The notes: a model not told the origin generated them from the letters alone. A stretch of DNA of 64,000 nucleotides from Branchiostoma floridae (GCF_000003815.2 NC_049997.1:14942213-15006212), one strand, 5' to 3'. Shown: positions 1-12,033, counted from the stretch's first letter. Translations and numbers: made by a program.

Positions 1-2344
1 ACGTATGTCTCATTTAGTAAATATTTAGTTAATGTTTGAACTTTTGTTGTGAGAAGTACAGGTCATCAGTAGATGGCGATCAATAATGAAAAATGCCGCC
101 GTCTCCTACCTACTGTCTCCCATTTACCATTACTATCAGAACACATTGCCTGTCAAATACACAACCCTTCTCCATTAACTACACTGGCCATCATGTCCGC
201 TTTGATCCGCTACATCCTTGACTCATGGGTATAGGCAACGCACACATTATATTACAAGTAATAACGCTGAGCCAACCTGAGGCTATGGCGCTCTTAGAAC
301 CACGTTTTTGCAACATCATCTCTTTCTGAAGGTGTGAAGGCCACGGGGGATCAGAAATGGATGGAGTTCTGGTCAGGAAGAGTCAATTTAGCTTCTGCTT
401 CCAGGCTCAGACTTGTTATGCACAGTTAAGAGTTGTTGGGTTTTTTTTTCAGAGATGCCCTATCTGTACAGACTACTTAAGGGAAATGACGACATTATTC
501 AGGTGTCTCGTATCACATACCGGTAATGTCTATGTCTTATCATGGCCTTCAGGACACACTTTGTTCAGGGTATTGCATTCAATATCTTATTTACAGTAAT
601 ACACAGATTTATCTAACATACATACATACATGTACATCACACAAAAATACTTACAATCATGTTTGTTCATTCCTAGAACATCCATGACTGCCCAACTAGT
701 GCTGCAACCTGCAAATTGCAGAGAAAAATCTGAGACTACTGAATAGGATATACTGTAAATCAACTTACTTTTGCAGTGGTTTTCTTTCATGGTAGGAGTT
801 TTTTTTTTTTTGCAGAGATTTACATTTTGTGGTTGAAACAAATTCGTGGTTAAGTTAGTAATACATTCGAATTTGCGGGGTTATGAATTCTGGATTTTAG
901 AATAAAGTCTCAAAGTCTGAAGTCTCGCTGTTGAGAGGTCTAGGTGAAAATAAAACCAACATAAAATTTTTAAGATTTACAGTGATTTATTTATTGGCTG
1001 CAGCCCTGGTATTGAATCTTGAAAAAGGAATATAGTCAGATACAAGCAAAAAAGTAATGTTCCTGTCAAGTTTAAGCTAAGAAGTGCATATTACAATAAA
1101 TGAATACAAGACATTACCCACACTGCAGATTATGGGATAATAACTGGCACACATTGAAATGGCAGGCCCACAAATTAAAACTGATCTTAGAATCAATTAC
1201 AATGAAAACAAAACAACTTGAGCTACAGTACCCTTGTCTTTTGTAACTGTGCACTTTATAGATTCGCAAAACAAAAAATCAGCAAATGTTTATCTAATGA
1301 TTTAAATATATAGCAAAAAAGATCATAGCATTCTCATGATGGCTATAGAAAAAGTCTTTTTTTAAATCATTTTTTGATGGTCAGTAGTTTTTTGTCTACA
1401 TTTTGGCTAGGAATACTGTAAATATTCCTATTCTTGTATGTGTAGTAACTGTTTGGAAACTTACAAGCCTTTCCTTGATTTCTTTGACTACAGCTGTAAA
1501 AGTGGATTTTACAGCTCTGACTCAATCCTTCCTCAATATTTCATGTCACGCTGTCCCCTTCATGTGTTCACGACACAAACTCACAAAAGGCAGTTAAAAT
1601 CGCTCCCCTGCGGCGAGACTATCTACTTCTAACGGACGCTGTGGGTGGCTGAAAAACTAGGATTCAGGTACTATCTGCACATCAAGGGCATGCGTGTGCA
1701 TACATGTCACATGAAGCACTTCTGTGATAATGAAGAGTGAGGTATATGGGTCAGGGGATCAAGAGTTAAGTCGTCCGGCGGACCTCTCTTTATTGTTCAC
1801 CGTGATGTTACTGCGTACACGTACTGCCAAAAAAAGATAGGCGTGGTAATCGATAGCAATAAGGTATATTCTCTTTTGACTGATGGGTGTCTGAAAATGT
1901 TAGATGACAGATATACAGACCAGAAAATTTGTCAGAAGTCGAAAGTACAAAAAATGTAGAGGTCGGCAGCACATCATATGCTGTCCATTTTAGACCACTG
2001 CATTTTCTTGCATCAGCCAACCATAAAAAAGTGAAGTGTGTCCCACTAGCTCTTTGCAATTGTTGCTATCAGACAAGTGAGAAATGACCACTACTCACTA
2101 CTGACCCACGAGTACATTTCTAGTGAAGTTTTATTACTTGATGGAATCCCGGCAAAATCAGCAAGAGTTTGATCAATGGTCAGGTGCACGTGCAATGCAG
2201 AAATTCTACACACACAGCAAGAGGAAGGAAAGATGTACATTTTGTACATTGTAGATAAAATTGGAGCTTTTCGAAAATACACCACTTCAGTTACAGACGT
2301 CCCTTTAATACGAATGTTAAATGTTTACGGATAGCCAAACCTCG
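1..2344. other. Non-coding AT-rich stretch
   Basis: No exon with believable codon use and splice sites was seen on either strand. The short open frames here are AT-rich and lack splice context. The stretch contains poly-T runs (for example near 430 and 800) and a degenerate member of the dispersed GCGGTGGTTTTAAA family listed separately. It is read as intronic or intergenic. Confidence 0.6.
754..857. repeat. Degenerate member of the TACTGTAAATG / GCGGTGGTTT repeat family
   Basis: The segment starts with ACTGTAAAT and carries TTTGCAGTGGTTTT and TTTGTGGTTGAAAC, matching the order of motifs in the better copies at 13352, 25855 and 27785. It is shorter and diverged. A similar fragment lies at about 7990-8100. 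Boundaries are approximate. Confidence 0.4.
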
Positions 2345-2480
2345 GTCATGTTAAAGAACCCACCACACATCGAAAAGTGTATGCCTGGGGTCCTTCCAGG
2401 TGTGAGTGGATCAAACCTTACAGTCTGGCCTCCTCACACCCAGGGCTCCCCTGGAAATCAGTTGATAAACAATTGAAGGG
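2345..2480. repeat. Probable dispersed repeat fragment (AAAGAACCCACCACA type)
   Basis: The word TTAAAGAACCCACCACACAT followed by TCGAAAAG and a GC-rich body resembles a repeat that I believe recurs in invertebrate genomes. That is from memory of similar sequences, not from a second copy in this window. The ends are not defined. Confidence 0.3.
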
Positions 2481-4244
2481 GTAACCCCAAATAATTATGA
2501 TACACGGTTACATGATCTCAAAATGAAAAATAAACAAGTATCAGTAAGTGTAAGTGTCAAAAAATTAGACTGTCACAAAGCATTATGATATCATCAAAAA
2601 ACAAGCTTGTCATATAATTATGTATGCAAATACACTGTAGTGCAAATTATTTGATTTGGGGCCTCCATAAATTGACAACTACAAGGTGTACCATCATACA
2701 ATAAAGATAGCAATTTGGATTACAATTCAGAATTCATTTTATCTACCGCTAATCTGATAGTTGTAAGGTAATCACAAAAGAAGATCATTCTATCATTGCC
2801 CTGTCATTCCTAGCATTCACACTGTGTATCTGAAGCAATGATGAGAGTAATACAGATAAGGTTGAAAAGTCCTCAAATCCGTTTCTCCCAACTGTCAGCA
2901 GAATCTATTAAAACGATCCATCATGAGAAAGTCCTGAGTTTACCACCTGGGCAGGGGGACGGACTTCAACTCTAGCAGATTCAATCCCATCTGTCACCTC
3001 GCCTGTCAGTCGTGCCCTAGCTCACTAATGATGTAGGGAGAAGTAACCTACAGCAGGACTCTGATCGATCAGGACATCACCATTGATGCCTTTAGTGTCT
3101 GAGGCTCTTTTAATTAGCTCCAAACGAGATAACATCCATGCTCTCAGCAATTTCTTCCCCGAAGCAGAAGAAAACATGCCTAAGATTCTCACACTGCTGT
3201 AAACCTTCAGACATGTTGTGCTTTTAAAAAGACCATTTACTGCTTAATGACAGTATCTCTTGCTGGATTATTCCTGAAGATGAATTAAACATAGGAGACT
3301 ATAGGCAGGAGGAATTAGCCAGCATGATTATCCTCCCAGTACTTCCTAATCAGCTCATTTATTTCTAAATCCCACGACTTGCTTCATCAAACACTGACAG
3401 TGCGCCCTGAATATTTTATAGCCTTTTGTCTCTGGTTTATCCGGCAGGTGTGACAGCTGAGGCATGTTAGACCGTATTGGATTTCCCTCCGACATGCCTC
3501 CCACTGCGTGTCGCTGACTTTGTTTTGCATGTAGTGAACACGTTTGGCCTGAAGCAAGCCGGCGAGCACCATCTGTACTTCCACTATGGCTTATGACATG
3601 CAGCAAAGCATAACGCCGGCCTTCCCCGACGGGGATATGAACCAATGGTTTCCACTTTGATCTGCGACTTCATGCTGTATAGCCCGAAGTCAGCACCATT
3701 TACCCTTCTCCTAACTGGAGAAGCCTTTAAAGACCAGTTTCTAATTGGTCACAGGTTTAGACAGCAACGAGGAGGTTTCAAAAAAAGTTTCAATTTAAGT
3801 CAAGTCATTTTCAGTCAAATTGCTACAGAAGAGTTGGAATTAATACATTTTTTCAGAGCCCTTGCTCTTTGTGACATATTTTCGTCATAGGACATGAAAA
3901 GTTGAAGCCTCAATATGCAATTCTATTCATATCTCGTCAAAGTCAGACAAAAACAAAAACATTTCCACCTGATTAACGGATTACCCTAATCATTTGACAT
4001 TATATGATATGCCAGAATTGTGAGAAGGCTTTGATGTAGGAGGAATCTATAATTTCTCGATTGATTTGTGAGTTACATTACTGAACAGAGGACTCTGATT
4101 ATTCTGATTGTCGTTAATTTGCTTTCCTGGCTTTCTTAAAGCTGAAAACAGAAAGACTTCAACTGTTGTAAAGGCACCTTATTGCCTACTTTTTCACTTG
4201 CTTTGAAACTGGCATATCTTGCATGAGCTGTCATTTTATTTGTC
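2481..4244. other. Non-coding; GC-richer island at about 3340-3650
   Basis: The stretch is mostly AT-rich. About 3340-3650 is GC-richer and open in two minus-strand frames at once (3355-3645 and 3387-3584), which argues against ordinary coding. It contains TGACAGCTG, a combined TGIF/Meis-like and E-box word. It may be a conserved non-coding element. No splice sites flank a sensible exon. Confidence 0.35.
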
Positions 4245-4640
4245 AAAAGGAAGACATCTGATTTTACCTACCTATGAGAGGGAAGTTATCTGATTGGCTG
4301 TTGTCTCACCTACCTATGATAAGGAAGGTATCTGATCGGCTGTCATTATTCCTTAACCTGTCAGGAGGAAGGCATATGATTGGCTGTCATATCACCTACC
4401 TGTCAGAAGGAAGGCATTTGATTGGCTGTTACTTCACTTACCTATCAGAAGGAAGGCATTTGATTGGCTGTTACTTCACTTACCTATCAGGAGGAAGGCA
4501 TTTGATTGGCTGTTACTTTACTTACCTATCAGGAGGAAGGCATTTGATTGGCTGTTAGTCTTTATTTACCTATCAGGAGGAAGGCATTTGATTGGCTGTT
4601 ACTTTACTTACCTATCAGGAGGAAGGCATTTGATTGGCCG
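4245..4640. repeat. 42-bp minisatellite carrying splice-donor sequence
   Basis: About nine to ten tandem units with a 42-bp period. The core is GAGGAAGGCATTTGATTGGC followed by TGTTACTTTACTTACCTATC and AG. Units at the left end (before about 4380) are diverged and those at the right are nearly identical. Read on the minus strand, most right-hand units contain CTGATAG followed by GTAAGT, a near-perfect U1 donor, and every unit carries a CCAAT word. Because 42 is a multiple of three, the plus strand is open through the array (4274-4558), but this follows from the period and is not evidence of a gene. The rightmost unit forms the end of the exon at 4612-4764. Confidence 0.92.
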
Positions 4641-4764
4641 TGCTGCCCTTGACCCTTGAGCATGAGCTTGACCCCTGACCCTTTCTGCTTGGCCTGCTCC
4701 TCCAGCTGTGCTCCCCTGATCAGGTTGATCTCCACGTCAGCTGGGCTGCCACTTCCAGCAGACC
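4612..4764 (-). CDS. Internal coding exon of an unrecognised gene
   Basis: A 153-nt exon, phase 1 at both ends. The acceptor is strong (TTTCTTGTTTTCTTGCAG before 4764) and the donor is CTGATAG/GTAAGT at 4612/4611. Codon choice is strongly coding-like (CTG, GAG, CAG, AAG, GTG). The translation starts SAGSGSPADVEINLIRGAQL and continues EEQAKQKGSGVKLMLKGQ, then GQHGQSNAFLLI. It is hydrophilic with an amphipathic E/Q/K stretch. No domain is recognised. The last roughly ten residues are encoded by the final unit of the adjacent minisatellite. Reading past the donor hits TAA at once, so use of donors in later units would truncate the protein. It could be exon 2 of the signal-peptide gene at 40226 (phase compatible, 35.4-kb intron) or part of a gene running off the left edge. 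Confidence 0.7.
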
Positions 4765-4959
4765 CTGCAAGAAAACAAGAAACATCACAGTTATACAGGT
4801 GCATCATTCGGACTCAGTCGCATCACAATTAGAACTCCAACCAATGATAGTACGGCAATTATTGGTTCAACCAATGAGAGAGTGCCTACATGTCGAATAT
4901 GTGTACTGAAGTTTTGTTTTCTTGTTTTTTTCTAGGTTTTGAGGGTGTTGGACAGGGCT

Positions 4960-5054
4960 AAAGGTGCATTCTCACTGCACTTGCGTCACTGCGAGTATCT
5001 TTCGAACCCCGCAGTGACGCAAGCTTGACGCAAGTGCAGTGAGAGTGTACCTTT
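4960..5054. repeat. Nested inverted repeat, MITE-like
   Basis: The outer arms AAAGGTGCATTCTCACTGC and its near-complement GCAGTGAGAGTGTACCTTT enclose inner arms based on CACTTGCGTCACTGCG and CGCAGTGACGCAAG. Two inverted pairs share the CACTTGCGTCA word, so alternative hairpins are possible. No clear target duplication was found. Confidence 0.65.
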
Positions 5055-5055
5055 A

Positions 5056-5614
5056 CATGCATAACTACAATGTACATGACTGTATGTAGCAAATGGTGCA
5101 GGCCTGGGATACAAATCAATCCAACCAATGATAATCTTGCAAACCCCCATTCAGAACCTCAGTGTCAGGTTTGTTTGGACAGCCCTCAGCTGGGTGCAAT
5201 GTGACCTTTAACCCAGGCTTCTTGGAAACATGGTGCTAATGAGGTAACACATGTTTGTCATGAGATCAATCTGAAGGCTTCCAATGCTGATACCCAACCC
5301 TGAGCTCCGCTGGCAACGGCATAGTTTTACCAGCACGCGTTTCAAACAAACTATGCTCCAAAAACAACGGAAAATCTCCGCAAAGTGTACGTCTGCTCAC
5401 AAACTGATAAGGGCTGAAGTTCAATTTCATGTGCAGGACTCAAAGAATCAACTTGCAAATTGCAGGAAATTTTCTCGACGGCGGCAACAAAAGTTGGGTT
5501 CAGTTATATGAATCAATGACATTTACCAAGAGTACATTTAATTCTGAATCATCTTTATCAAAATTAGACTCTGCAGGTTGGAAAATAGATGGAAAATACT
5601 GTTCAACTTCACCA
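5056..5614. other. Non-coding, no feature seen
   Basis: Open frames at 5284-5511 and 5429-5806 overlap each other, and the second runs into the transposon at 5615. Codon use is not convincing and no splice context is seen. Confidence 0.5.
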
Positions 5615-6062
5615 GTATCGGTACAAAACTGTTTTTTCTTGTTGGACCGGTCCAGAAAAACCGGATCTGAAAAAAGCAGCAAACCGGATGTTGGACCGAT
5701 TAAAAAATATACAGATTATATCGGTAGACATTCACGTCTTTGGGGGCTTACAGTCCCAAAAAAACAACAAGAGCAAAGTGGAGGAGAGTTGATACATCAT
5801 TTTTAACAAGTTTTTACAATCAAATTTTATCTAAAACAGACGCAGTTACTGCTGTTTACATGCAGAAAGAATTCTAAAATGCCAATTTTCGTCGGATGCT
5901 CCACCAAACAGAATCCTTTGTAGTGAAATTGACCATTATTTTTAAGTATCGCTCATTCAGAAGTTTTCACAGATAATTAGGTTCAGGTTCAGGTCCGGAC
6001 CTGAACCTGATCCTCTGGACCTGGACCGTACCTGAATTTTCTGTACCGGTAGCCAGCCCTAC
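5615..6062 (+). mobile_element. ACCGGTCC-family MITE, copy A
   Basis: One of four copies in the window (5615, 31419, 43040 inverted, 52990). Shared landmarks in order are GGTACAAAAC, TGGACCGGTCCAGAAAAACC, a variable middle, AAGTTTTCACA, a palindromic CAGGTCCGGACCTG block, TCCTCTGGACCTG and a terminal TTTCTGTACCGGTA. The best ends read as GGGGTGGGTACCGGTAC inverted repeats. No coding capacity, so non-autonomous. The left end is degenerate in this copy. Confidence 0.75.
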
Positions 6063-7109
6063 CACCCACCCTTTTATAAGTCCATTCAGTAGTATAACAG
6101 TTATCTATGGAACTTCAAGGTGTGAATTACATTGTCAAAGTTCAGGATTAATGCTTGGGGTGTATGACCTTACATAATGGTTCCTCCCGTTGCAATAAGC
6201 TCTGGTATGGGTTCTACAGGCTGGGGAAAATCTAGAATTCGCACATCTTTAACATAAATATCTTTTTATGGTTCTTTTCAAGGCAAAGGAAGACATTATG
6301 GGAACCATCTGAGACATTTCAATCCATCCCAGCACCATACATACTGCTCCTAGCTCAAGTCATTTTCAGTAATGGATACCCATGACGGATTGAGTCAAAA
6401 TTCTGTAGAGCCATATCTAAGTTTCCATGTTCAGTTTGGTGTCAAAAGAAAGGCTACACTCCTGCAAATCACAGTTTAACTTGATATGGAGTAGCTCTAT
6501 TTGGATCTACATGTTGGATCAACATCTGCTGAGATTTCAACGTATGACTGTTGACCATTGTGGATAAGGCATTCAGTCTTTGCTGGCATTTAATTTTACC
6601 ATTGGGGTGGAAAGGAGGGTTTTCACAATTTGCAGTGAAGATAATACCATAGCACGAAATCCAATGTGTCATGATTTGGGGTATGGGGGACTCACCAATG
6701 CTACTGTTAATCAAATTTTCACCAATATTTTTATATTAACATAATTTACAGTATATTGCTTGCGTGTTGTTTGGAGAAGACACAATGAACATATTTTCAT
6801 TCAAGGAAATGAGCCTCAATTTATAATGTATGATAATACAACTTTGGTTCACAATGTCTTCAATTTTATATTGTGTCTAGTGTGGGGGTGGAGAATTGGA
6901 CCACAGCTACAGTACTGTTAATCAAACTTCAACCAATATTCTAATAGTGATAGCTTTTTTGCTTGCATGTTGCTTGGAGGACACAAAATGAACATTAATT
7001 TTTTATTTCATCCAAGGAAATGAGCTTAACCTATGAACAGAACTTTGGTTAACAGTGTCTTCAATTTTGTCTTCTGTCTGTAGTGTCATCATTGTACTAT
7101 TTCTAGACA
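6063..7109. other. Non-coding AT-rich stretch
   Basis: No exon was seen. Two similar segments, near 6700-6860 and 6900-7060, repeat the phrases ACCAATATT, TTGCTTGCATGTTG-like and CAAGGAAATGAGC about 200 bp apart, which suggests an old local duplication. Confidence 0.5.
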
Positions 7110-7114
7110 TCACT

Positions 7115-7487
7115 CAGGGCTCGAAATACTGGGTGCATGTGCACCCAGGTGCACCCAAAATTGGAGCTGTGCACCCAATTTTTTTCAGTGGGTGCACAGG
7201 GTGCACCCAAATATTTTCTTAGGTTTATGTATGGAAACATATAAAGTATACTAAGTATAGTTAGTATACACTATATTCTTGACATCTGAGTGTTAGAAAG
7301 ATAATAAAATGTCTGTCACGGTACTTGTTTAAGAATTTGTTAGCTTGTAGCTAACTACTTTTGTTATTAGGCTTTTTTTACATTCTACTTAAATTTAAGT
7401 GGTGCACCCAAACATTTTTTGGTGCACCCAATTTTTAAAGCTGGGTGCACCAGTGCACCTAATCCCAAAAATGAATTTCGAGCCCTG
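7115..7487. mobile_element. hAT-like MITE with 5-bp target duplication
   Basis: The element begins CAGGGCTCGAAAT and ends ATTTCGAGCCCTG, perfect 13-base terminal inverted repeats. Subterminal arms are built from GGTGCACCCA words, so much of each end can fold back. TCACT is directly repeated on both sides (7110-7114 and 7488-7492). The CAGGG...CCCTG ends with a 5-bp duplication fit the hAT5-type group. There is no ORF, so it is non-autonomous. Confidence 0.85.
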
Positions 7488-7492
7488 TCACT

Positions 7493-8209
7493 AAAATCTG
7501 AAAGGTGAATGTGTCCTATTGAGGGCTGACAGGGTTACTCTGTAGGGTCCCTTCTCTGTATTCAAGACGTCACCACTGCCAGTGTTGAAAGGCAGGTATT
7601 ATCCTAGCGGTGGGTAAATCTTCCCCATTGGCACAGCTGGCGGGTTTCCACGTCACCAGTGACAAATAGCGCCGAGCGGAGTCTAGGGAGACGGGTAGGG
7701 GAACTGCTTCTCCTCTGCTTTGATCGACAGGAGAAATGGGCCAGAACCAGGAAAATCTGGTAATAATGGAGGGACTTGTAGAAAGACCATACATCACAAA
7801 GTTGCAGAGTAATGGAAGTAGTTTGGGATATTATAGGCAGTGATTTGTGGGGATATTATACACCTACCCCCCACTGTGTAGTCCCTGGCGTTAGGCAAAT
7901 TTTCAACACTTTACCTGTAAAGATTGCCGAATTGCTGTATGTCACAGCAGGGCATAGAAAAATATGGAGGCTTTACGATATAGTACAGTACTTTTGCAGT
8001 GGTTTTACTTCTCAGTAGGAGGTACTTTAAATTTGTGGTTGGAACCATTTTGTAGCACAGTTGTACATAAATTTGCAGTGTCAAGGTCATTGCAAAAACC
8101 ATGAAAAGAAAACCATCAAGAAGGTAAATGATTTTTTTTTAAATACAAGCTTTCCTGCTTTACAGTCTGACTTAATTCTCGTAGATGAGAATGTGTAATG
8201 AAATTTTAG
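7493..8209. other. Non-coding, with a CGGTGGTTT-family fragment
   Basis: No convincing exon was seen. About 7990-8100 carries TACAGTACTTTTGCAGTGG and related words of the TACTGTAAATG family. The sequence stops at the assembly gap. Confidence 0.45.
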
Positions 8210-9089
8210 NNNNNNNNNNNNNNNNNNNNNNNNNNNNNNNNNNNNNNNNNNNNNNNNNNNNNNNNNNNNNNNNNNNNNNNNNNNNNNNNNNNNNNNNNNN
8301 NNNNNNNNNNNNNNNNNNNNNNNNNNNNNNNNNNNNNNNNNNNNNNNNNNNNNNNNNNNNNNNNNNNNNNNNNNNNNNNNNNNNNNNNNNNNNNNNNNNN
8401 NNNNNNNNNNNNNNNNNNNNNNNNNNNNNNNNNNNNNNNNNNNNNNNNNNNNNNNNNNNNNNNNNNNNNNNNNNNNNNNNNNNNNNNNNNNNNNNNNNNN
8501 NNNNNNNNNNNNNNNNNNNNNNNNNNNNNNNNNNNNNNNNNNNNNNNNNNNNNNNNNNNNNNNNNNNNNNNNNNNNNNNNNNNNNNNNNNNNNNNNNNNN
8601 NNNNNNNNNNNNNNNNNNNNNNNNNNNNNNNNNNNNNNNNNNNNNNNNNNNNNNNNNNNNNNNNNNNNNNNNNNNNNNNNNNNNNNNNNNNNNNNNNNNN
8701 NNNNNNNNNNNNNNNNNNNNNNNNNNNNNNNNNNNNNNNNNNNNNNNNNNNNNNNNNNNNNNNNNNNNNNNNNNNNNNNNNNNNNNNNNNNNNNNNNNNN
8801 NNNNNNNNNNNNNNNNNNNNNNNNNNNNNNNNNNNNNNNNNNNNNNNNNNNNNNNNNNNNNNNNNNNNNNNNNNNNNNNNNNNNNNNNNNNNNNNNNNNN
8901 NNNNNNNNNNNNNNNNNNNNNNNNNNNNNNNNNNNNNNNNNNNNNNNNNNNNNNNNNNNNNNNNNNNNNNNNNNNNNNNNNNNNNNNNNNNNNNNNNNNN
9001 NNNNNNNNNNNNNNNNNNNNNNNNNNNNNNNNNNNNNNNNNNNNNNNNNNNNNNNNNNNNNNNNNNNNNNNNNNNNNNNNNNNNNNNNN
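8210..9089. other. Assembly gap (880 N)
   Basis: An uninterrupted run of N. Open frames crossing it are artefacts. Confidence 1.
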
Positions 9090-10145
9090 GCCAGGGGCAG
9101 GTTGGAACATTAAACACATGAACACTACCAAAGCCATTTGTCATTGGTGACAATTCATATTGGGCTGCTTGGAAAAAAAACATGTTAAAGGCAGAAAGAT
9201 TGATGAAACAAAAGCTCTTGTGCAATGATGGGTATAATCTATGGCGACGTTAAATGCAACTTGCTTTAAACTAATTATGCAAATAGTTATAGGACAGTTT
9301 AAAAGGCAAGACTAGAATGAGTTTAAGATTTGTTTAGTATATTTAGACACCAAAATAGTTGCAACATGTAGGTGTATGCTATATGTACAGTTACAGTATG
9401 GGTATTGTTACAGGTTGAAATTAAAGTGTTGATACGTTTTATTTTATACCAGTCTTAAAAAAGCACCATTATTGAGAAAACTTGCTATAACATCAGTCAT
9501 AAGCTGCCTAATACATAAAATCTAGAATTAACCCTGGGAGTAATTCTCCTGTGAAAAGAGTGCAAGAGAAAATTATATTTGCCTTGAACACAGATGGAAT
9601 TTTGAATGGACTTGGGATTCAATATGGATCCATAGATTAATCTTCTTATGCAACTCGTCTAATTCCCATAACTGTCAACGTCGAGACGTTCATCACAATG
9701 TTTCATGTATGGTTGGGTACACAGGCATTGAAATTAGACTTGGGCTTCCCAAAGTACTTTCTTCTTCCACAAAGGAATATACTTTCTGTTAGAATGCATA
9801 CTTTCCAAACATGCTTTTTTTTCCAAAGCTATTACAAAAGGTATTAGGTAAAGCAGTCTTTCTCAGCAGAGGTGGAACATAATGCTTTTCAAGCTACTAT
9901 TAGAAGTTCTATTAATCCACCCAGTACATTTTATTTTGGACAATACATGTACCTTTATTTATTTCTAATTGGGCCTTTCCTAACCATGGACCACCCTAAA
10001 CAAAAACACTATGATGCTACGGAGTAAATGATGCTATTAGAAGAAAATAAAATGGCACACTAACATTTTGAAATAATATTTTATATATACTGTATAATTA
10101 TGGACAACATTGACGTCCTCTTTTACATCGCAAACCAAAACACAC
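9090..10145. other. Non-coding AT-rich stretch
   Basis: No exon was seen. A perfect octamer ATGCAAAT lies at 9277-9284 inside TAATTATGCAAAT, a POU/homeodomain-type word. A single motif is weak evidence for regulation. Confidence 0.5.
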
Positions 10146-10970
10146 TCTTCTGTTGTGTCATTCAGCACCAGGGACACCACTTCTGTTGGTGCGTCATTCA
10201 GCACCAGGGACAGGGACAACAATCCTAAAGGTGTGTCATTAAGCACCAGGGACAGGGACACCAGTCCTAAAGGTGTGTCATACAGCACCAGGGACAGGGA
10301 CACCAGTCTTGTTGGTGTGTCATTCAGCACCAGGGACAGGGACACCAGTTCTGTTGGTGTGTCATTCAGCACCAGGGACAGGGACACCAGTCTTGTTGGT
10401 GTGTCATTCAGCACCAGGGACAGGGACAACAATCCTAAAGGTGTGTCATTCAGCACCAGGGACAGGGACACCAGTCTTGTTGGTGTGTCATTCAGCACCA
10501 GGGACAGGGACACCAGTCTTGTTGGTGTGTCATTCAGCACCAGGGACAGGGACACCAGTTCTGTTGGTGTGTCATTCAGCACCAGGGACAGGGACACCAG
10601 TTCTGTTGGTGTGTCATTAAGCACCAGGGACAGGGACACCAGTTCTGTTGGTGTGTCATTCAGCACCAGGGACAGGGACACCAGTCTTGTTGGTGTGTCA
10701 TTCAGCACCAGGGACAGGGACACCAGTTCTGTTGGTGTGTCATTCAGCACCAGGGACAGGGACACCAGTTCTGTTGGTGTGTCATTAAGCACCAGGGACA
10801 GGGACACCAGTTCTGTTGGTGTGTCATTCAGCACCAGGGACAGGGACACCAGTTCTGTTGGTGTGTCATTCAGCACCAGGGACAGGGACACCAGTCTTGT
10901 TGGTGTGTCATTCAGCACCAGGGACAGGGACACCAGTTCTGTTGGTGTGTCATTCAGCACCAGGGACATG
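10146..10970. repeat. 42-bp minisatellite, about 20 units
   Basis: The consensus unit is GGTGTGTCATTCAGCACCAG, GGACAGGGACACCAGT and CTTGTT or TCTGTT. Units vary at two places: TTCAGC/TTAAGC/TACAGC, and the end TTCTGTT/TCTTGTT/TCCTAAA. The first unit lacks one GGACAG hexamer and the last is cut at ACATGG. The order of variants suggests multi-unit duplication near 10541-10900. Since 42 is divisible by three, long frames stay open on both strands (plus 10110-11060, minus 10037-10969), coding for 14-residue repeats. Neither has a promoter, splice or codon signal, so I do not call a gene. Confidence 0.95.
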
Positions 10971-12033
10971 GCTCAAACTCAGGAAAGCAACATAGTCTGC
11001 TTAAAATCACATTTTCATTTCCACCTTTTCATATCAAGCCATACAAATAAAAATTCATGATGGCAACACTTTTATATCAACATTTAATGGTACTTAATCA
11101 TTTGAATACAATTACAAGAAATTTCTGGTTAGACTAGCAATATACCAGCAAAAGTCACCCAATTTCTTTCACCCTATTGTGTGTGCCCTAGCTTGTCATA
11201 TTTGCAAAGGAACCTATCAAAGTGAAATTTAATAATCATATTTAAACAGCCATTGAAAGCTCAGAAATTACCCCAAATAAATCAATAGAAAAGTAACCCT
11301 AATTTTCAGTCACGACATCATCATGTTGAATTACTATACTTTTCATGTGACTGTCATTGTTATAACAATGGCAGTAAAAACAGCACTTATCCAGGGTAAT
11401 TGTTGGGATGGAAAGTACTAGGGACTCAATATGATACAAAAAATACCATGCCTTGCACATCTTCTATAATTTCTTGTACATGAATAAGTGCTTTGCATAC
11501 CAATTTTTCTGAAATACTTGTACTTGCAACATTTAATCTTGTGTGTGTAAACAAACTTGGGCATTTCTGCTTATGGTATACTAGAGTACTTTTTTTCTAC
11601 TGCTCCCCTTGGAACTAATGGTACCGCCCTTCTTCTATACCACTCCCCTGCTGTGCTACTCTATCGAGCGAAGGTCAAAATATGACATGCCTGATGATGT
11701 CATGCTGTCAGTCTTGATATCGCTTGGCAGCAACAAAATGCCAGATTCTCCCGAGTTATGAATAATTCATAACCTAATGGGATGGCAGCCATAAAACTAC
11801 AACCCAGGGGATTATCTAAGGAGAGATTTATGTGAAAATAAGAGCCACACGTAACTCAAAAATTACATGGTTGTGCTGCATGCACCCGCAAGGTTGTAAA
11901 TTTGGACTGTGAATAAACGATATACGAGCTAAGGAATCTGGCCTTTATATGCCGTAATTACGTTTTGCGTATGTCTTGTCTTAACTCAATTTGCATGTAT
12001 GTTAATTGTTATTCTTTCCACTGGCATTTGGGC

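Noticed and set aside
3355-3645. 96-codon minus-strand gene
   Set aside because: Two overlapping frames are equally open, no splice sites or domain are seen, and codon use is not better than the alternative frame.
4274-4558. 94-codon plus-strand repeat frame (HLIGCYFTYLS-type)
   Set aside because: It is a translation of the 42-bp minisatellite. The supported coding exon is on the other strand.
8172-9225. Three long open frames (321-339 codons) spanning 8172-9225
   Set aside because: They consist almost wholly of N from the assembly gap.
10146-10970. CRISPR-like array
   Set aside because: Units are contiguous with no unique spacers, and the sequence is eukaryotic. It is a minisatellite.
10037-11060. 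Repeat-protein genes on both strands over the 42-bp array
   Set aside because: Open frames on both strands follow from a period divisible by three. There is no splice site, promoter or codon bias, and the flanking parts of the frames are AT-rich non-coding DNA.
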